Assembly (NCBI RefSeq): GCF_949628265.1
Contig: NC_088788.1
Coordinates: 22,740,335 to 22,804,334, forward strand
Origin: Cloeon dipterum
Lineage: Eukaryota > Arthropoda > Insecta > Ephemeroptera > Baetidae
DNA: 64,000 nucleotides
Direction of reading: 5' to 3'
Position numbers and translations under genes: made by a program. Numbering within the stretch: position 1 is the stretch's first letter; every line of letters begins with the position of its first letter. Positions 11,801-24,156 of this stretch are shown in pieces. A model generated the notes under the pieces. That model was not told the DNA's origin. It saw only the letters and a list, made by a program, of their open reading frames with translations, and ran no database searches.

Positions 11801-14800
11801 ATTTGTTTTGATGAGATGGATGTGCCGAGAGTGGAAGAACATCTTATTGCGCATGAAGAGGATCATTCCAGATGCTGCCGTCCAGCGTTTCATTTCTAAT
11901 AATAAACTTAGCCTTCCTTGCACTTTGGAAAATTATATAGACACGCTTTCAAGCGCGCGGCCTAGTCATTTCTGAAAATAGTGGACTCGCCTAATTGCTA
12001 AATAGCCATCTGAACACAATTACGAAGAATCCGTGTATTTTGTAGCCTTAATCATAGCGCATGAAATGAATGCTGATGAGTGCACTGTGAGGTAGAGTCA
12101 CAATAATGTGAGTAATAATAAGGACTCACTATTGCTCCATTAAGTATTAAAATTGACATCAGAAAAAAAGTATCTTGTAGATCTAGGCCAGCAGGATTCT
12201 TCCAATTCACACAATTTCATAGTAATCATAGCAAGAGGTATATAAACAAGAAACACTGCACAGAGGTGCTTGCTTTTTTCACAATTTTACAATTTAAATG
12301 CGTTTAAAATTTATTTGAGAAAAAAAAAAAGGAAGATGCTTTCCGTGTATCGACATCAAAAGTAATAATGCGATAATAATCTGATTAAAAATGCATTTTA
12401 AAACATCTCAGGTCAATTTAATGCTCTCCTTTGTTGCATTTCTGGGCCCCCTATAACGCGTGAAATTTGTGTGATGATTGATTGTGTGTGAGCCTCCCAA
12501 CTCATAATATATGAACCTTGCAACTGCAGACGCAGGCGGGCAGGCGTGTGCGTGCGTGCGCGCGCTGATCTCATCCGTCCACTCGCTCTCGGGACGAAAA
12601 TCAAAACAGGCTCGTTTTTAATTTACACCACTGCACTATTTTTAGCATCCCTCTTGGCGGCTGACACTCCCGCAGCAACTTTTTTTTAGAGCTGACCAGC
12701 ACCCACACGAAGAGAACCAACAATCATACCCTCGAGTTTACAACGAAAAATCCCAATTTACTAATATGAATCCCATGAATCCTGATGAATAGAATGGTGC
12801 CTTTAATTTTTATTTTAATCAATTTAGCTCTTGACATTTCCCGTTGTAAGAAGTCTAAATTGGTGGTGTTTTATTCCGACACTTGGAAGAAGCAATGATA
12901 AAATAAATCTTTTAAAAACAACGAAAAATATATTTTTTTTTGTGCTAAAGATTAATTTGTCGATCAAGATCCTTGAAGAGAGTGAGAGGTACGCATTTAA
13001 ACCCGTCTAGTTTGTAATAAAGAATGATGTACGGCGAGAACACGCCGGAAAATAAATTCATCGCGGCTGTCATCAATCAAGAGTTGTTCTTTTTTCTTAC
13101 TCTTACAAAGGCTGGTACAGAAATGGTATTTAAATTTTGACGAATAGACTGATCGTCTTGCGGGTCGGCACATATCTAAAGAGCTGCTGTCTTCGAACTA
13201 ATGCGAAGGATAAGGAATTTCCTATGCTGCCGAGCATAAATAATTCATTCTTAGGCTGGCGAGAGAGAAGCGGCTTAAAGAAGCGAGAGCATGTTCGCAT
13301 CTATGTGTGCGTTCATTTTTATTTCAATTCAGACCCTTTTCTGTCGCGGATTTTCTCAGCGTTCCGCGCAAAGTCAACGGCGCGTGAGACAGAAAGCCTG
13401 TGTGTGCGATGAAAGGAATCGTGGACTATGACATCACCGAGGGCGTAAATGGTCCGGGGAGCGCGCGGATAATGATGCCACCTCATTCTCGCCAGCAAAA
13501 AAGAGTCACGACTTTGAGAATTCGGCTCGTGAATCGCGCGAGTGGAATCAAAATAAGCTTCCTCGGGCGTTCAATGGACGGCTTTGAAATGGCAAACGAG
13601 ACGTTAAAATGCTCCCGAAAATTTAACTTGAAAGTGCTGCTCACAGTGTATTTATTTACTTATCACTTTAGTGCTAATAAAGGCGTGTTTGGTGGCTCAG
13701 CAATAATAAGGTAGCCATTTTTATGGAACAATGTCAAAGGAAAGAAGTTTTTCTTCTAATAAATAGTTATAAACACGTTCCTTGAAAATGGATTGATCTC
13801 TATCACGGTTACCCTGATTGCTTTTCTCATGCATATTTAGCTCCAGAGATATTTCTAATTTCATGGAATTCACTGGAACATAAAATTGAGGGTTTAAACG
13901 AAATTTTATTAAGCTTTTATAGTTATAAATAGGAAGTTTTTAGAGCTGAGTCCATTTGAAACTAATTTTGTAAGATTGAATTAGGGAACATAAAACTGAA
14001 AAAAAAGTTTGATGTTGATCGTGTTTTTTAATTTGGAGAATTTTATGTTTAAAGAAAAAATAATCATTTTTTCACGTCAATTTCAATACCAAGTGATTGC
14101 ATAACAAATTATCTCTTTGTTAATTGGCTGTTAAATTATTATATAATTTTTATTGCTTGATAGAGCGGTCAAGGTCAGCGACGCGCTTCAAAAAAAGACG
14201 GAGGCGCACATCGGCGCCGACGATGATCGATTTTGTCCCCTCAGCCGCCGTGTGAGCCGGAGGCTCCTCAATGGGATATACGTGGCGGCGGTGGCGTCCT
14301 TCAAAGTGGACACGCGCAAATTAAACGCCTCTGCTTTCCCAGATTTATACACGCGGTGGTGTGTACATAAAGCAGAGCGGGAGGAGGAGGCGCATCACAT
14401 TACATTAAGCAGGCGCTGCCCTTTATCACGGCTGACACAGATAAACGCCGCGTTGACCTATTTGTCCATCAAGGCAAAGGGTGGAGTCTCTGCTTTTGTG
14501 CAGTTTCTCCGCGGATGGAACGCAGTGTTTAGTGCCAAATCCACTGATTAATGGCGGCACAGTTTAAGAGAGGGCTCCCTTTTGGGACTTGGCGACGCTT
14601 TTCTTAATAGACTGCTGGAGTGGCAGAAAGCTGAATGTTAATCTTATTAAAGTTCTCTTGCTCTCAGTGTAGCTAAATTTTTGAAATCGAAAAAAATATT
14701 TCGCTGCAACTTACAACATCTCATACTTTTTAATGATTATATAAGTAGTTTTAAGATATCAAACATCGTAAAAAAGAAAAAAAAAACATTTTGCGTTGAC

Positions 14801-17445
14801 TCTTCGGTATAATTTTTTGTGTTTGAGATTTGTTCATCCCACATATCACCATCCAAGTCTGTTTAATATTTGTTCAAATAATTTTGTCCTCACAGGAATT
14901 TTTTCAGCAACAACGCCAGTGCAATAAATTAGTGAAATATAGATGTGTGAACTCCCTTAGTGCTCATTCCATTTGCATAATGCTCGGAAGAGTGCTACAC
15001 TTTGCATAAAATCCCGGAAAGCTTTAATGCATTTTCACGGTGCGCCGTCTCTGCGTCTAGACACGCACGCTGAAATTTGAGACATTTCAAATGCAGAGGC
15101 AGTCGCTTTGAATCCGTATTTGGAGAAGGCGTTCCCGAGAAGTAAAATTTCCTCGTCAAGGTACCTTTTTGCTTCCCGCGCGCAGCCTGAGCTGACTGAG
15201 ATGCTCATCGTGACAAATAATATAATAGTTAGTTGCAAGTCAAAGAGACTCAAAGAAACACAGCGTTGCCACGCCGGGAGTGTGTTATTACACCGAGTTT
15301 TCTTTCACCACGCGCGACGCACCTGTTCAGTCAAAACAACGCGAATCGCAGACCCACCGAGCAAACCAACACTTTTTCTGCACACTTCTGCCCTGGACCG
15401 AAAAAATTTTCGTTTGACGCCGGATTTTCCTTCACCTGAATCATAGCACCGAGTGGAGGAAAACTGCGACTTTGCGCTGTTGTGTGTCTCATTAGGTGGT
15501 CCATTCGTTCCTCTTTAAATGCCTTTCCTTTTAAGGCAAAAGCGCTGATTACGTTTTGCTTAGTTGTTTGTATGTCTGAAACGAGATCTCTTTTGGCACA
15601 TCCTGCGTGCTTTTCATATACATAGACAGCCAGTCGCTGCTGCTGCTTATCTCAAAGTCCATTCCGCAGCGCGCTGCCGTGTGCGGTCGACGACTCTGTG
15701 CCTAGTTGAGAATTCTCCAGCACTTTTCTTGATAAGTAGCAAGTAGTAAAAACGCATGCAAATGCGCTACACAGTACAGTGCGCAAGAAGCTGGATTTCG
15801 GAATATACCTGGCGACAGACCATTTAAGGAAGGAGCCCCAGCCGGCCCCGATTCCCTCAAGAATGTGCGGAGGTGTAAAAAGGCCGCGCGCGCGCGTAAA
15901 ATAATAGGGAGATGAGAAGACGATGGAGCTCGCATCTTACGAGCAAAGCTCGTGCACAGAGTAGTATGAATAGAAAAAAAGAACTATCCAAGAGCTAATC
16001 AAACTAAGGATCTCGAGTGATCGGCAATAAATTTATTGAAATTATTCAATAGCCCTTGGCTGGCTTCATTTGCATGTTAAATGGACGAATCATTTTGATT
16101 CTCTTCCAGCGTTCCTTCTATAGTTGCAAGCGAAGGTTGTTGTTTGTGTCTTTTTACATTTGTTGAGATAATTTACTTTTTTACATTTTAGGAGGAATGC
16201 TAGTGATTATTCAGCACTTTGCGAGGCACCAAGCGGAGTGAAAACGTTATTAATGCGTTTCTCTGCTGGAAATTCGGTCTCTAGCTGTGAGCTGTGTTCT
16301 ATATATAAGTTCAAAAGCAATCAACCAACTAAAATTTGTGGACATTTTAAACCATCACTTATCCACTGCAACGAGCAATTGTAATCACTCGATGAATTTT
16401 TAAAAATAAAAAAATAATTAAAAAATTCGTATTACTTCCTCATTTTACATGAGCCAATATCCATTACTCAAATTAACTATAGCTTGCTACACCACAATAT
16501 TACAAAAATCTATTTTGTTATCCGAGAAGGGGACAAATATGTATTACTATAAAATGTTTACATCCTTATTCTCGATGTAAAACGATATTATTTTCATCGG
16601 ATTTCACATAGCTGATACTAAAATAAATGCTATGTTGACGTTTTAGAATCGAACAAATTTAACCTCTGTGTCGCATCACATTGCTTCAAAAATTTCAGCT
16701 AGTTTTAATTCAATGATGACGTTGATCCTTAAATTAGGTGCTCTTTTCTGAGTACAACTGGAGCTATAAAACGTCGATTCGGAACCTGAGAGTAAGCCAT
16801 AAAAAACAACGAAGAAGAAAGAGGCACATTTTAATGAATAGATCTTTCCCCGCCGGCATGGAGTAGACAGAGAGCGAAGAGAAGAAAATATCATTTCCAG
16901 AGCATAAAGCACAGCCGGGAAGAATTCTTTCCAGCCGGCCGAGTGTGGCAGTAATAAAAACGTTCGTGTTTGCGCTTATTATTCTCGTGTTTGGAGAGGC
17001 CTTGCTCCGTTGGTGATAAAAGATAAAAGTTAAAATGCACACCTGAAGCGACGGTCGAAATGAGAAGTTCCAATAGCGCGCGCGGCAGAAAAGGCAGCGT
17101 ATTGTTTGCAGGTGCCCTCATGGGAATACATTTTAATGCATGCACAAGTAAGGCTTTTTTTAAATCAAGATTTGTGGTCGGATAAAAAATGCGCATATAT
17201 ATTGTGTGACCGTAGAGTATGCGGAATTTCATTAATGCATTTCTGTTAGAGCTGCGCATGATTGTGATTCGTTCCTTTTATGATAGGAGCTAAAATGCAA
17301 ACTCAAACAGTAAACCTGCCATGGTTTTCAAATTAAAAATAGTTCTTGAGCGCAAAAAGTCCGAATCACATCAAATCTAATAACTATCGGAGTTTCACAA
17401 AAGCAATTTTTTAAGAATAAAAAAGGAGTTGAAATATTCTCATAC
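8825..17445 (-). other. Long upstream region or first intron of the tetraspanin
   Basis: An 8.6 kb stretch without recognisable coding exons. A plausible acceptor (CCGGCACAG, ending at 8875) lies 50 bases before the tetraspanin ATG, so much of this may be a 5' UTR intron. It alternates AT-rich segments with GC-richer islands at about 8780-9040, 13140-13580, 14150-14570, 15030-15450, 15600-15950 and 16840-17110. These islands contain the longer chance open frames (up to about 140 codons), none with family similarity or useful splice sites. They look more like regulatory islands than genes. Confidence 0.45.
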
Positions 17446-17512
17446 CTGACACCATCACCAAAGGCTACGATGAAAAAGGCCTCACACAGTGCAATTTCGA
17501 TATAGAACTGAC
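17446..17512 (-). other. Candidate non-coding first exon (tetraspanin 5' UTR)
   Basis: On the minus strand a GC-rich block at about 17520-17700 leads into an initiator-like GGTCAGTTC near 17512 and then a good donor, CAG followed by GTATGAG, with the exon ending at 17446. No gene is found just downstream except the tetraspanin, whose ATG is preceded by an apparent acceptor at 8875. I infer this is the transcription start and first exon of the tetraspanin. It could also belong to an unseen transcript. Confidence 0.3.
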
Positions 17513-18060
17513 CCAGGGATCACCACGACGGCGGCGGTGTTCTGTTCACTCGACCCGCGGTCTGTTGCGATACTCGCGGGCAGATAAAAGCATCGCGGAG
17601 CACGCGGATTTTGGTGCTCACGTTGCGTTGGCGCTCTTCGGCCGAGTCTCTGAAGTGGGGAGAGCCGGAGCATTAGCTCGCACTGCCATCTCACTTTTTG
17701 AGCCCAAACTCGCTCAAAGTGCCACTCGTTTGATTTTAGCCTCTAAAGCAGCATGGTTTGCAAAATGCATTAGAAATGGACTAAAGTGTACACGCAGCAG
17801 CACTAATTCTGTAATTTCTTGTATCACGTTTTAATTCAAAGAGCAAAAATTATAAAGACAACAAGTTGGCTTCATCGATACAGCTTCTTTACTTTACAAA
17901 CATCCATGGCGTTGTGGTCAGAAGCCTATGGAGTTACGTTTCATAATATAATATGGTATATAAATATACGTACCAAGGTATTTTTTTACTATTTTCAGCC
18001 ATAAGGAGGATATTAAAATAGGATTTTAAAATAAAATTAGATGGTATTCAAAGATAATTA
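17513..18060. other. Intergenic, nothing coding seen
   Basis: This separates the IMPase 3' end from the candidate tetraspanin start. The left half is GC-rich and promoter-like; the right half (17800-18060) is AT-rich. The short open frames here have no supporting features. Confidence 0.5.
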
Positions 18061-18066
18061 TTTATT
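18061..18066 (-). terminator. Poly(A) signal of the inositol monophosphatase
   Basis: AATAAA on the minus strand, 83 bases past the stop codon at 18149. Position and AT-rich context suit a short 3' UTR. Confidence 0.55.
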
Positions 18067-18148
18067 GAAAATTATTTTATATACACCTCAAATTGAGAAA
18101 CTCAATACTGTACATTACACAACTTGGAATTATATTGAGATATTTAAC

Positions 18149-21100
18149 TTAAAACTTGTACGGTCCTGGTCCACCCTCTCTTTCACAAGGGAACGGTTTC
18201 AAGATAGCAGCGAGTTGGTCTGCGAGTGGCTCTGTTGAGGTCGCGAGAACATTCCTGCCGAACAAATCAAACGGCTCTCCTGCAAAGCACAAAGTTTCTA
18301 ATTATATGGAGGTCACAATATCAATTAAAACTTAATATTCCGCAATAAAGATGACCTAATTTTCCTAGAATGTCGCGGAAAATATGTAAATATTCTCAAC
18401 GCCGTCGCGGTGGTTTAGAATATTAAAAGCGTAATCGATTATTAATTACGAAACCCTTTCTTGTAGTATTCACGCAGCTCTCGAGAAGGGAGCCATAACT
18501 ACACCCTGCTTGGCAGACTTATTGTGTTTTTGCTGCTGCTGCTGCTGCTGCCGCCGTACGAACATGCAATTCAGGCAGTGCCGCAGAGATCGATAAACTC
18601 TAATCAACATGCAAAATAGTCAGCAAAGAGTGTTAAAGAGTGCACGGTTTGACGGCGTAGACTAGTATTGCGCCTGGCCCTTTCAAGATCAAACATTCTT
18701 TGCTGCGCCCTAATGGCTCCTCCTCGCAAAGCTTATTATTGAGACCTAAGTATCCTCTTTACTGCTTGATCGCGTGCTGCTGCTGATGACACAACTTTGT
18801 GCCTCGCTAGACAGCAGCGCAGTGATCATACTGGCACTAAGTTATTTGAAAAAGCGTTGGGGACTTTTTTAAAATGCCTTTTTAAAGAGCAGTAATAATG
18901 ACTGCTGTAACTTTGGTCGTTCTTTTTGATGGGCACTCTTCGAATCATCAACACTAAACCCAAGTCTAAGATTTGGCGAGCAATGAAGACTTTATTTCAA
19001 TTTAAATGAGATTTGATTTAATTTACGGAGATCTCACACGTATATATACTGTTAGGGATTTTTAGATATTCGTCTACAAAATTAAGCTTGCGCAGCACTT
19101 CTCGTGTGGAAAGTACAAAATGAAATGAGCGGTGGATGATTTATCTTGTCAAGAGTGGATTAGTTTGCGGGCAGACATAATTGCTCCAATCTGAAACTGA
19201 GAACTAATTCATCTGCGAGAAAGGCCGATTCAGCACGCCCTTAATAAAACACAGAAGACGTGCAACGCGCGTCATCGGCGTACGATAAATCCGTGGTTTT
19301 CGCGCCTATCCCGCAAAAGGATTTGCATAATTTTGCAGTTTAAGACGGGACAAGCTTCGTCAGCAAAAAGACCCGGCAGACGCATCGGTATGTGTTTTCT
19401 GTGGGTTTCGCCCATTTGCTGCGTGCTTCTCTCACCGAGGAGGCTGCGGACGACGCCACCCGCTTCAGTCACCAGCAGAACTCCGGCTGCGAAATCCCAA
19501 CTTTTGGGTCCCTGCTCGAAATACGCATCCAGGCCTCCCATCGCCACATATGCTAATGTAATCGCTACAGATCCAGGTATGCGGAAACTGCAAACAATAA
19601 ATTATACATGTGTCACGCGCCGCATTATGGAGTCGGCAGTCGCGAGCTTTACGAGACGTACCGCCAGACTGAATTCCTACCAACCGACGGCAAGGAAAAT
19701 TAGAATTCAGGTTGTCCCGTCGCTTGACTGTATTATTTTCACTGCAATTACTCACGCCCTGGCGATTGCTTTCACGCTCTTGGCATTTGCGATGGAAACT
19801 TCCAGGCGGTCCACTTCATTTTGATATGCAAGGATGTCACCTCCGACAAGTGCCTGCTTCAAATCTGGAATCAAATTTGTCTTCATTGAATTTGTTTCAA
19901 AATCCTTTTCATTTTAAAAAGCACTTCTGCCACGTATAATACGAGAAAGAGCTGGGAAATTAATAAGATCGGTTTCTTTCTGAGCTTGCAATCCCCCAAC
20001 ACAAATCATGCAGTTTTAAGCCATTATTTGAACCATTCTTTAAACCTTCTAAAACACTCTACATGACTCAAAGCACAGGCACTCGAGTTAGCTTCTATTT
20101 TTGTTTAAAATTAAACAACTCATCTTGTTTGAAGTAATTGGCAGGTATGTTTATTTATACTCTCATTTGTATATCTTTGAAATTTGACAGATATCCAGCA
20201 AAGAAAATGTTTCGAGTTAAATTTATCCACCTCCTCTTACATTTAAAAAATCTGTTAGCTTTATTTTTTTATTAAATGCAACTGCCTAAATAACAATTAA
20301 GGTTGATGAAATTGAACGGTTCTAATGAATCCCTCAAGTGACAAGATAAATCACACTAAAGGAAAGGATTCTTTGTTCCAAATAACTCAAAATTTAGAAT
20401 ACACAGCTGTAAAATAAATTTTAAAAAAACTAAAGATAAGGCTCTTTTAAGCTTGAAATACAAATGAAATATGGGATATAAATGATGTTCTGATCCGACT
20501 ATTGGACACCGAAAAATCTAAGACCGGTCATGTACTGCCTTCATTTCACATCCCTAATTACAAAAATTGTAGACTTGCTGGGTGAGTTTTAATAAAAAAG
20601 ACGACGATTTCATCACAGAGTGAAAAATGCAGCCTTTGCTCTCCCTACATCTTTGAACTGCTCTCACTGAGGTTGAAATTTATTATTTGGTATCTTCTGG
20701 CATACTTATATTACGGCAAAGTTGAGAGACAAAGCTGAAGCCATCATTTTCAACGCAAGCTACGGCGGAGAGATTACCGCTCAGCACCAAAGGAAACTGC
20801 GTGCTTTTTGTCCCCTTTGCGAGGAACGGGAAGCAAAAATCGCGCGAGTGCTGCGGCTAGCTCTAATCTTAGCGGGAGTGCGACTTATATGGAAGGCTAT
20901 TAATTTACAGACAGACCAGTCGTTTTGGAGACGCTCAACTTTCGCCCATTGAGGAAGGCACCCCGTCCTTTCTTGGCAGTGAAGAGTTGATCCAGAACAG
21001 GATTAAAGACGAACGCCAGCTGGGGACAATTTTGCGCCCACAACGCCACGCTCACGCACACCTGCAAGCGGAGCAAATGTATAGTAGCGGCGAGAGATTC

Positions 21101-24037
21101 GCACACACAACCCTGGCAGAAGGAGCTAACAATGAATTATTTGCCACCCACTTCATCCCCTGCTGTTTGCTCAAGAAGCAGCTGAGAAGAGAGGCAGGCG
21201 GAAAAGAAAGCGAAAAGAAAGCTGCTCGTGCAATTTTCACGCGCGGCGAAACTTGAGCATTAAAATTTCATTTGGCCAGCGCATTTTTGTGCTCGCGCCT
21301 TCGTGAAGAATGACTCTCAACTTTTCGTATTACGCGCGATTAATTTTAAACAAGAATAATATGTTCAAGCGGAGGCTGTGTGCGCGGTGAGTGCATTATC
21401 AGCGGGTAGGCGCACCCTCCAATTTTGCGGCCACGCACACACAGCGCTGCGATACTCTCTACGCACTCGCTGCTAATTAATTATTTATCGGCACCTACCT
21501 GCGGGTAGCCGTGCACAAAGTTGGTCGTGCCGTCGATAGGGTCGATGATCCATGTTGGTTCCGCGGTGCTCGCAATGAACTTGCCTCCCGAGGATACGCT
21601 TTCCTCGCCGATGAACCTGCGGCGGGGGATAAACTATAATGTATACCCATGTAATAAGCTTTTTAAATTTTTGAATCGATTTATCAAATAATGCTTATGT
21701 TCGTTTTCTTTTATGACAATTTTTTTTTATTAACAAATCAGAGCGATTTGGGCAAGCTCGTGTTGGTAGGGAGCCCCAAAAAGCCGTCAAACGGCCTGTT
21801 GTATTTGAAGAAGCCGATTTCCATTAAAAGATAATCAAAGCCAGTGATTCGGCTCTGAGATTTTTCGTAACAGGATTATTTTGCAACACGACTGTTTAAA
21901 GCAGATTTAAAAAAACGTAAAATAAAGCTTAGGAATAAAAAGCTGTATTAATGTTTTCCAATAATCTCCGATTTCCATTGAAACCTGATCACAAATGTTG
22001 TGACACTATCAGGATTGAAGTAGCGTTGCAGACTTTCCGCTTACCTGTGCGAGGGGAACGTCTCTTTGAGCTTGGCAATCAATAAATCTTCGACACGTCG
22101 GTCAGTCTCAGTCAATAAATCATCGGCGAAACTTTTTGATTGCACCTCTTTGTCTTTGTTCTCAAAGCCTCGCAATATTTCCTGAAAGATGAATGCGAGC
22201 GGGTACTTTATACATTTTGAAGATAAAATACAAGGCGAGCAGTCGATTTTCCGCTTTTTGTCCCCATTGGCCGCGATACAGGAGAGCAGCACGAGATAAT
22301 CTGGCTCTTTATTGCTGGCGGCTGGTGAATGATGGCGAGCGTAATTTTTTTCAGCACGAGAAATAAATTCTGCAACATCAATCAGCCAAACATCTGCCGT
22401 TGACGGAACCGCTGGCTTATATTTTGCGTGCGAAATTTATTTTTACCGGCAACTATTATATAACATCAGGACCGGGTTTGATTGATTCAACGTGCGGGTC
22501 ATAGATAGCCGTAGGGGTGAAAATGTTTTTTTAGCATTCCACAAATCACGGAGGGCGAAAAAATTAGACCCGCGGACGTTTATTTATTTTATTGCCCATT
22601 TTATTTCGAAATTGCAGATGCTGGCAATAAATCGAGCTGAACAAAAAGCGGATTATCCGCAGCACTTGATGAAAATAAATACGCAGTAAATAACGCACAT
22701 TATAGTGGAAGCAAACGCCCGCCCGAGGAAAGAGGTGGCTAGATTTATTAAAAATCCGGCAGCAAAACGCAAGCAGGCCGTTACAAATGATTTTACATTA
22801 TGTGTTTGCGGCGTTGTGATTTATATTCATGCTGATAAGATTAATGGCACGGCAGAGTGGCTGCCTTGGCTGCTCCAGAAAATATGTGCCGTTGTCAAAG
22901 TTGATATTGTGAAGCGAGCCAAGCTGCTGTGGTATAGCAAAAAGAGCTTTATATAAACCAAAGTTCGTGTTGGCGCATCGACTTTTTCATGCGCTATTAA
23001 CTTAACAATAAATTAGGCCGTGAATTCATATTAGGTAGAAAAACACACACGTGATACCGACGAAGCCCACCTTGGTATTTAAGAGTTTTTATCTCGTCGC
23101 ACTCAAGGTTAAGGACCGATAGCGGTACTTTCACTATAACTTCGTCTCCAAAGCGTCTGGCACTCTGCACTCGCAGCGCATTTTAAATGTAATAAATAGT
23201 GTTGTTTTAATTTTTTCTGTCCACGTAGCTCATATTCTATGGTTCTGTTGTGAGTATTTTCTTATCTGAAGTGTTCTGGGAGCTCAAAATATCAGTTATC
23301 CAGAAATATCCACCAGAATTTTGGACTCCGAGGTGACCCAGACATTTTAATTACGTTTTAGGGCTCCAAAAATGACACCCCTGCTCCAATGCTACTTATT
23401 GCCTCCCTTGATGTGATTTAACTTCAAGGTACAACTGCGTCCAGCTGTATAAAGGCAAAGTACTCTTGAGCACGCCGAGCTCCCTTTGCCACCAGGCCAC
23501 CAACACAATCTCACCACCGTGTTTCGATTATCACGATTTGAATTTAACAGGTATAATATATTTGCTACAGATAAGGGAAACGTTAAAACGACCAAATGTT
23601 AAATTAGGCTAGAATTATTAACAAAAACAAATGCATATTCTCAAATTAATTATATTCTTGTTTATTCTTAATTCTGATTATTTAGAAAACCTAATTTATC
23701 TTATTTCCAGAGTAGATTCTTGAGAAATTCAAATTGTTTAAAAATAGGCTAGGTCCATTGTTGGTCCCTACGGAATTGAGGTCGAATTATTTGATCCCAC
23801 CAACAGTGTGACCTTCACGATCGATTTCAATTCGCTCATAACTTTTTAGTCCTACGTTTCAACAGTAAATATATGGTACATAAAGACTTGCTTCTCGTAA
23901 TACAACTCTTTTAGCCAAAATCTGCTTTTACAATTGGAACGGAAAAAGATTTAGCCAATTACCTGGCCCGCCTGCTTCACCAACGGAAGAGCAACTTCGA
24001 AGCAAAAATCAACATCCAGCTCATCGGACAACGACAT
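18149..24037 (-). CDS. IMPA1: Inositol monophosphatase (288 aa, 7 exons)
   Basis: Minus-strand exons are 24037-23963, 22181-22045, 21616-21499, 21061-20917, 19864-19756, 19587-19436 and 18279-18149 (stop included); all phases join. The enzyme removes phosphate from myo-inositol monophosphates in the cytosol, feeding the phosphoinositide cycle, with Mg2+ and lithium sensitivity in the family. The signature residues are present: GEES with Glu75, the first metal motif DPIDGTTNF with Asp96 and Asp99, a KGRGAFLNG segment, and the second motif WDFAAG with Asp226 followed by TEAGG. Length compares with about 277 aa in vertebrate IMPA1, and the start MSLSDELD directly precedes the first helix. The donor of exon 4 is weak (GTCTGT), but only this join keeps the frame: the neighbouring GTAAAT would create a stop. 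IMPA1 and IMPA2 cannot be separated from this sequence. Intron sizes vary from about 170 bases to 1.8 kb. Confidence 0.95.
18531..18550. repeat. (TGC)n trinucleotide repeat
   Basis: About six or seven TGC units followed by CCGCCG, in the last intron of the inositol monophosphatase gene. Non-coding here. Confidence 0.9.
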
Positions 24038-24144
24038 TCTGCTCGGTAAAATAACCCAATAATATCGGAGACAGGAACGAAATCACATTAGCCGGCAGCG
24101 CACACTCACGCTCGCATTACACCACACGCGCCGACTGCTTGTGC

Positions 24145-24156
24145 GAATTTATATAG
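24145..24156 (-). promoter_or_regulatory. Candidate TATA box of the inositol monophosphatase gene
   Basis: CTATATAAATTC on the minus strand, about 110 bases upstream of the ATG, inside a GC-richer block. AGCAGTCGG, about 20 bases downstream, is a possible initiator, though the spacing is a little short. Confidence 0.4.

Noticed and set aside
14153..14551. 132-codon plus-strand open frame
   Set aside because: Composition is that of a GC-rich island, with no recognisable domain; the first codons lie in AT-rich intronic DNA.
19333..19824. 163-codon plus-strand open frame
   Set aside because: Antisense shadow of IMPase exons 5 and 6 and the intron between them.
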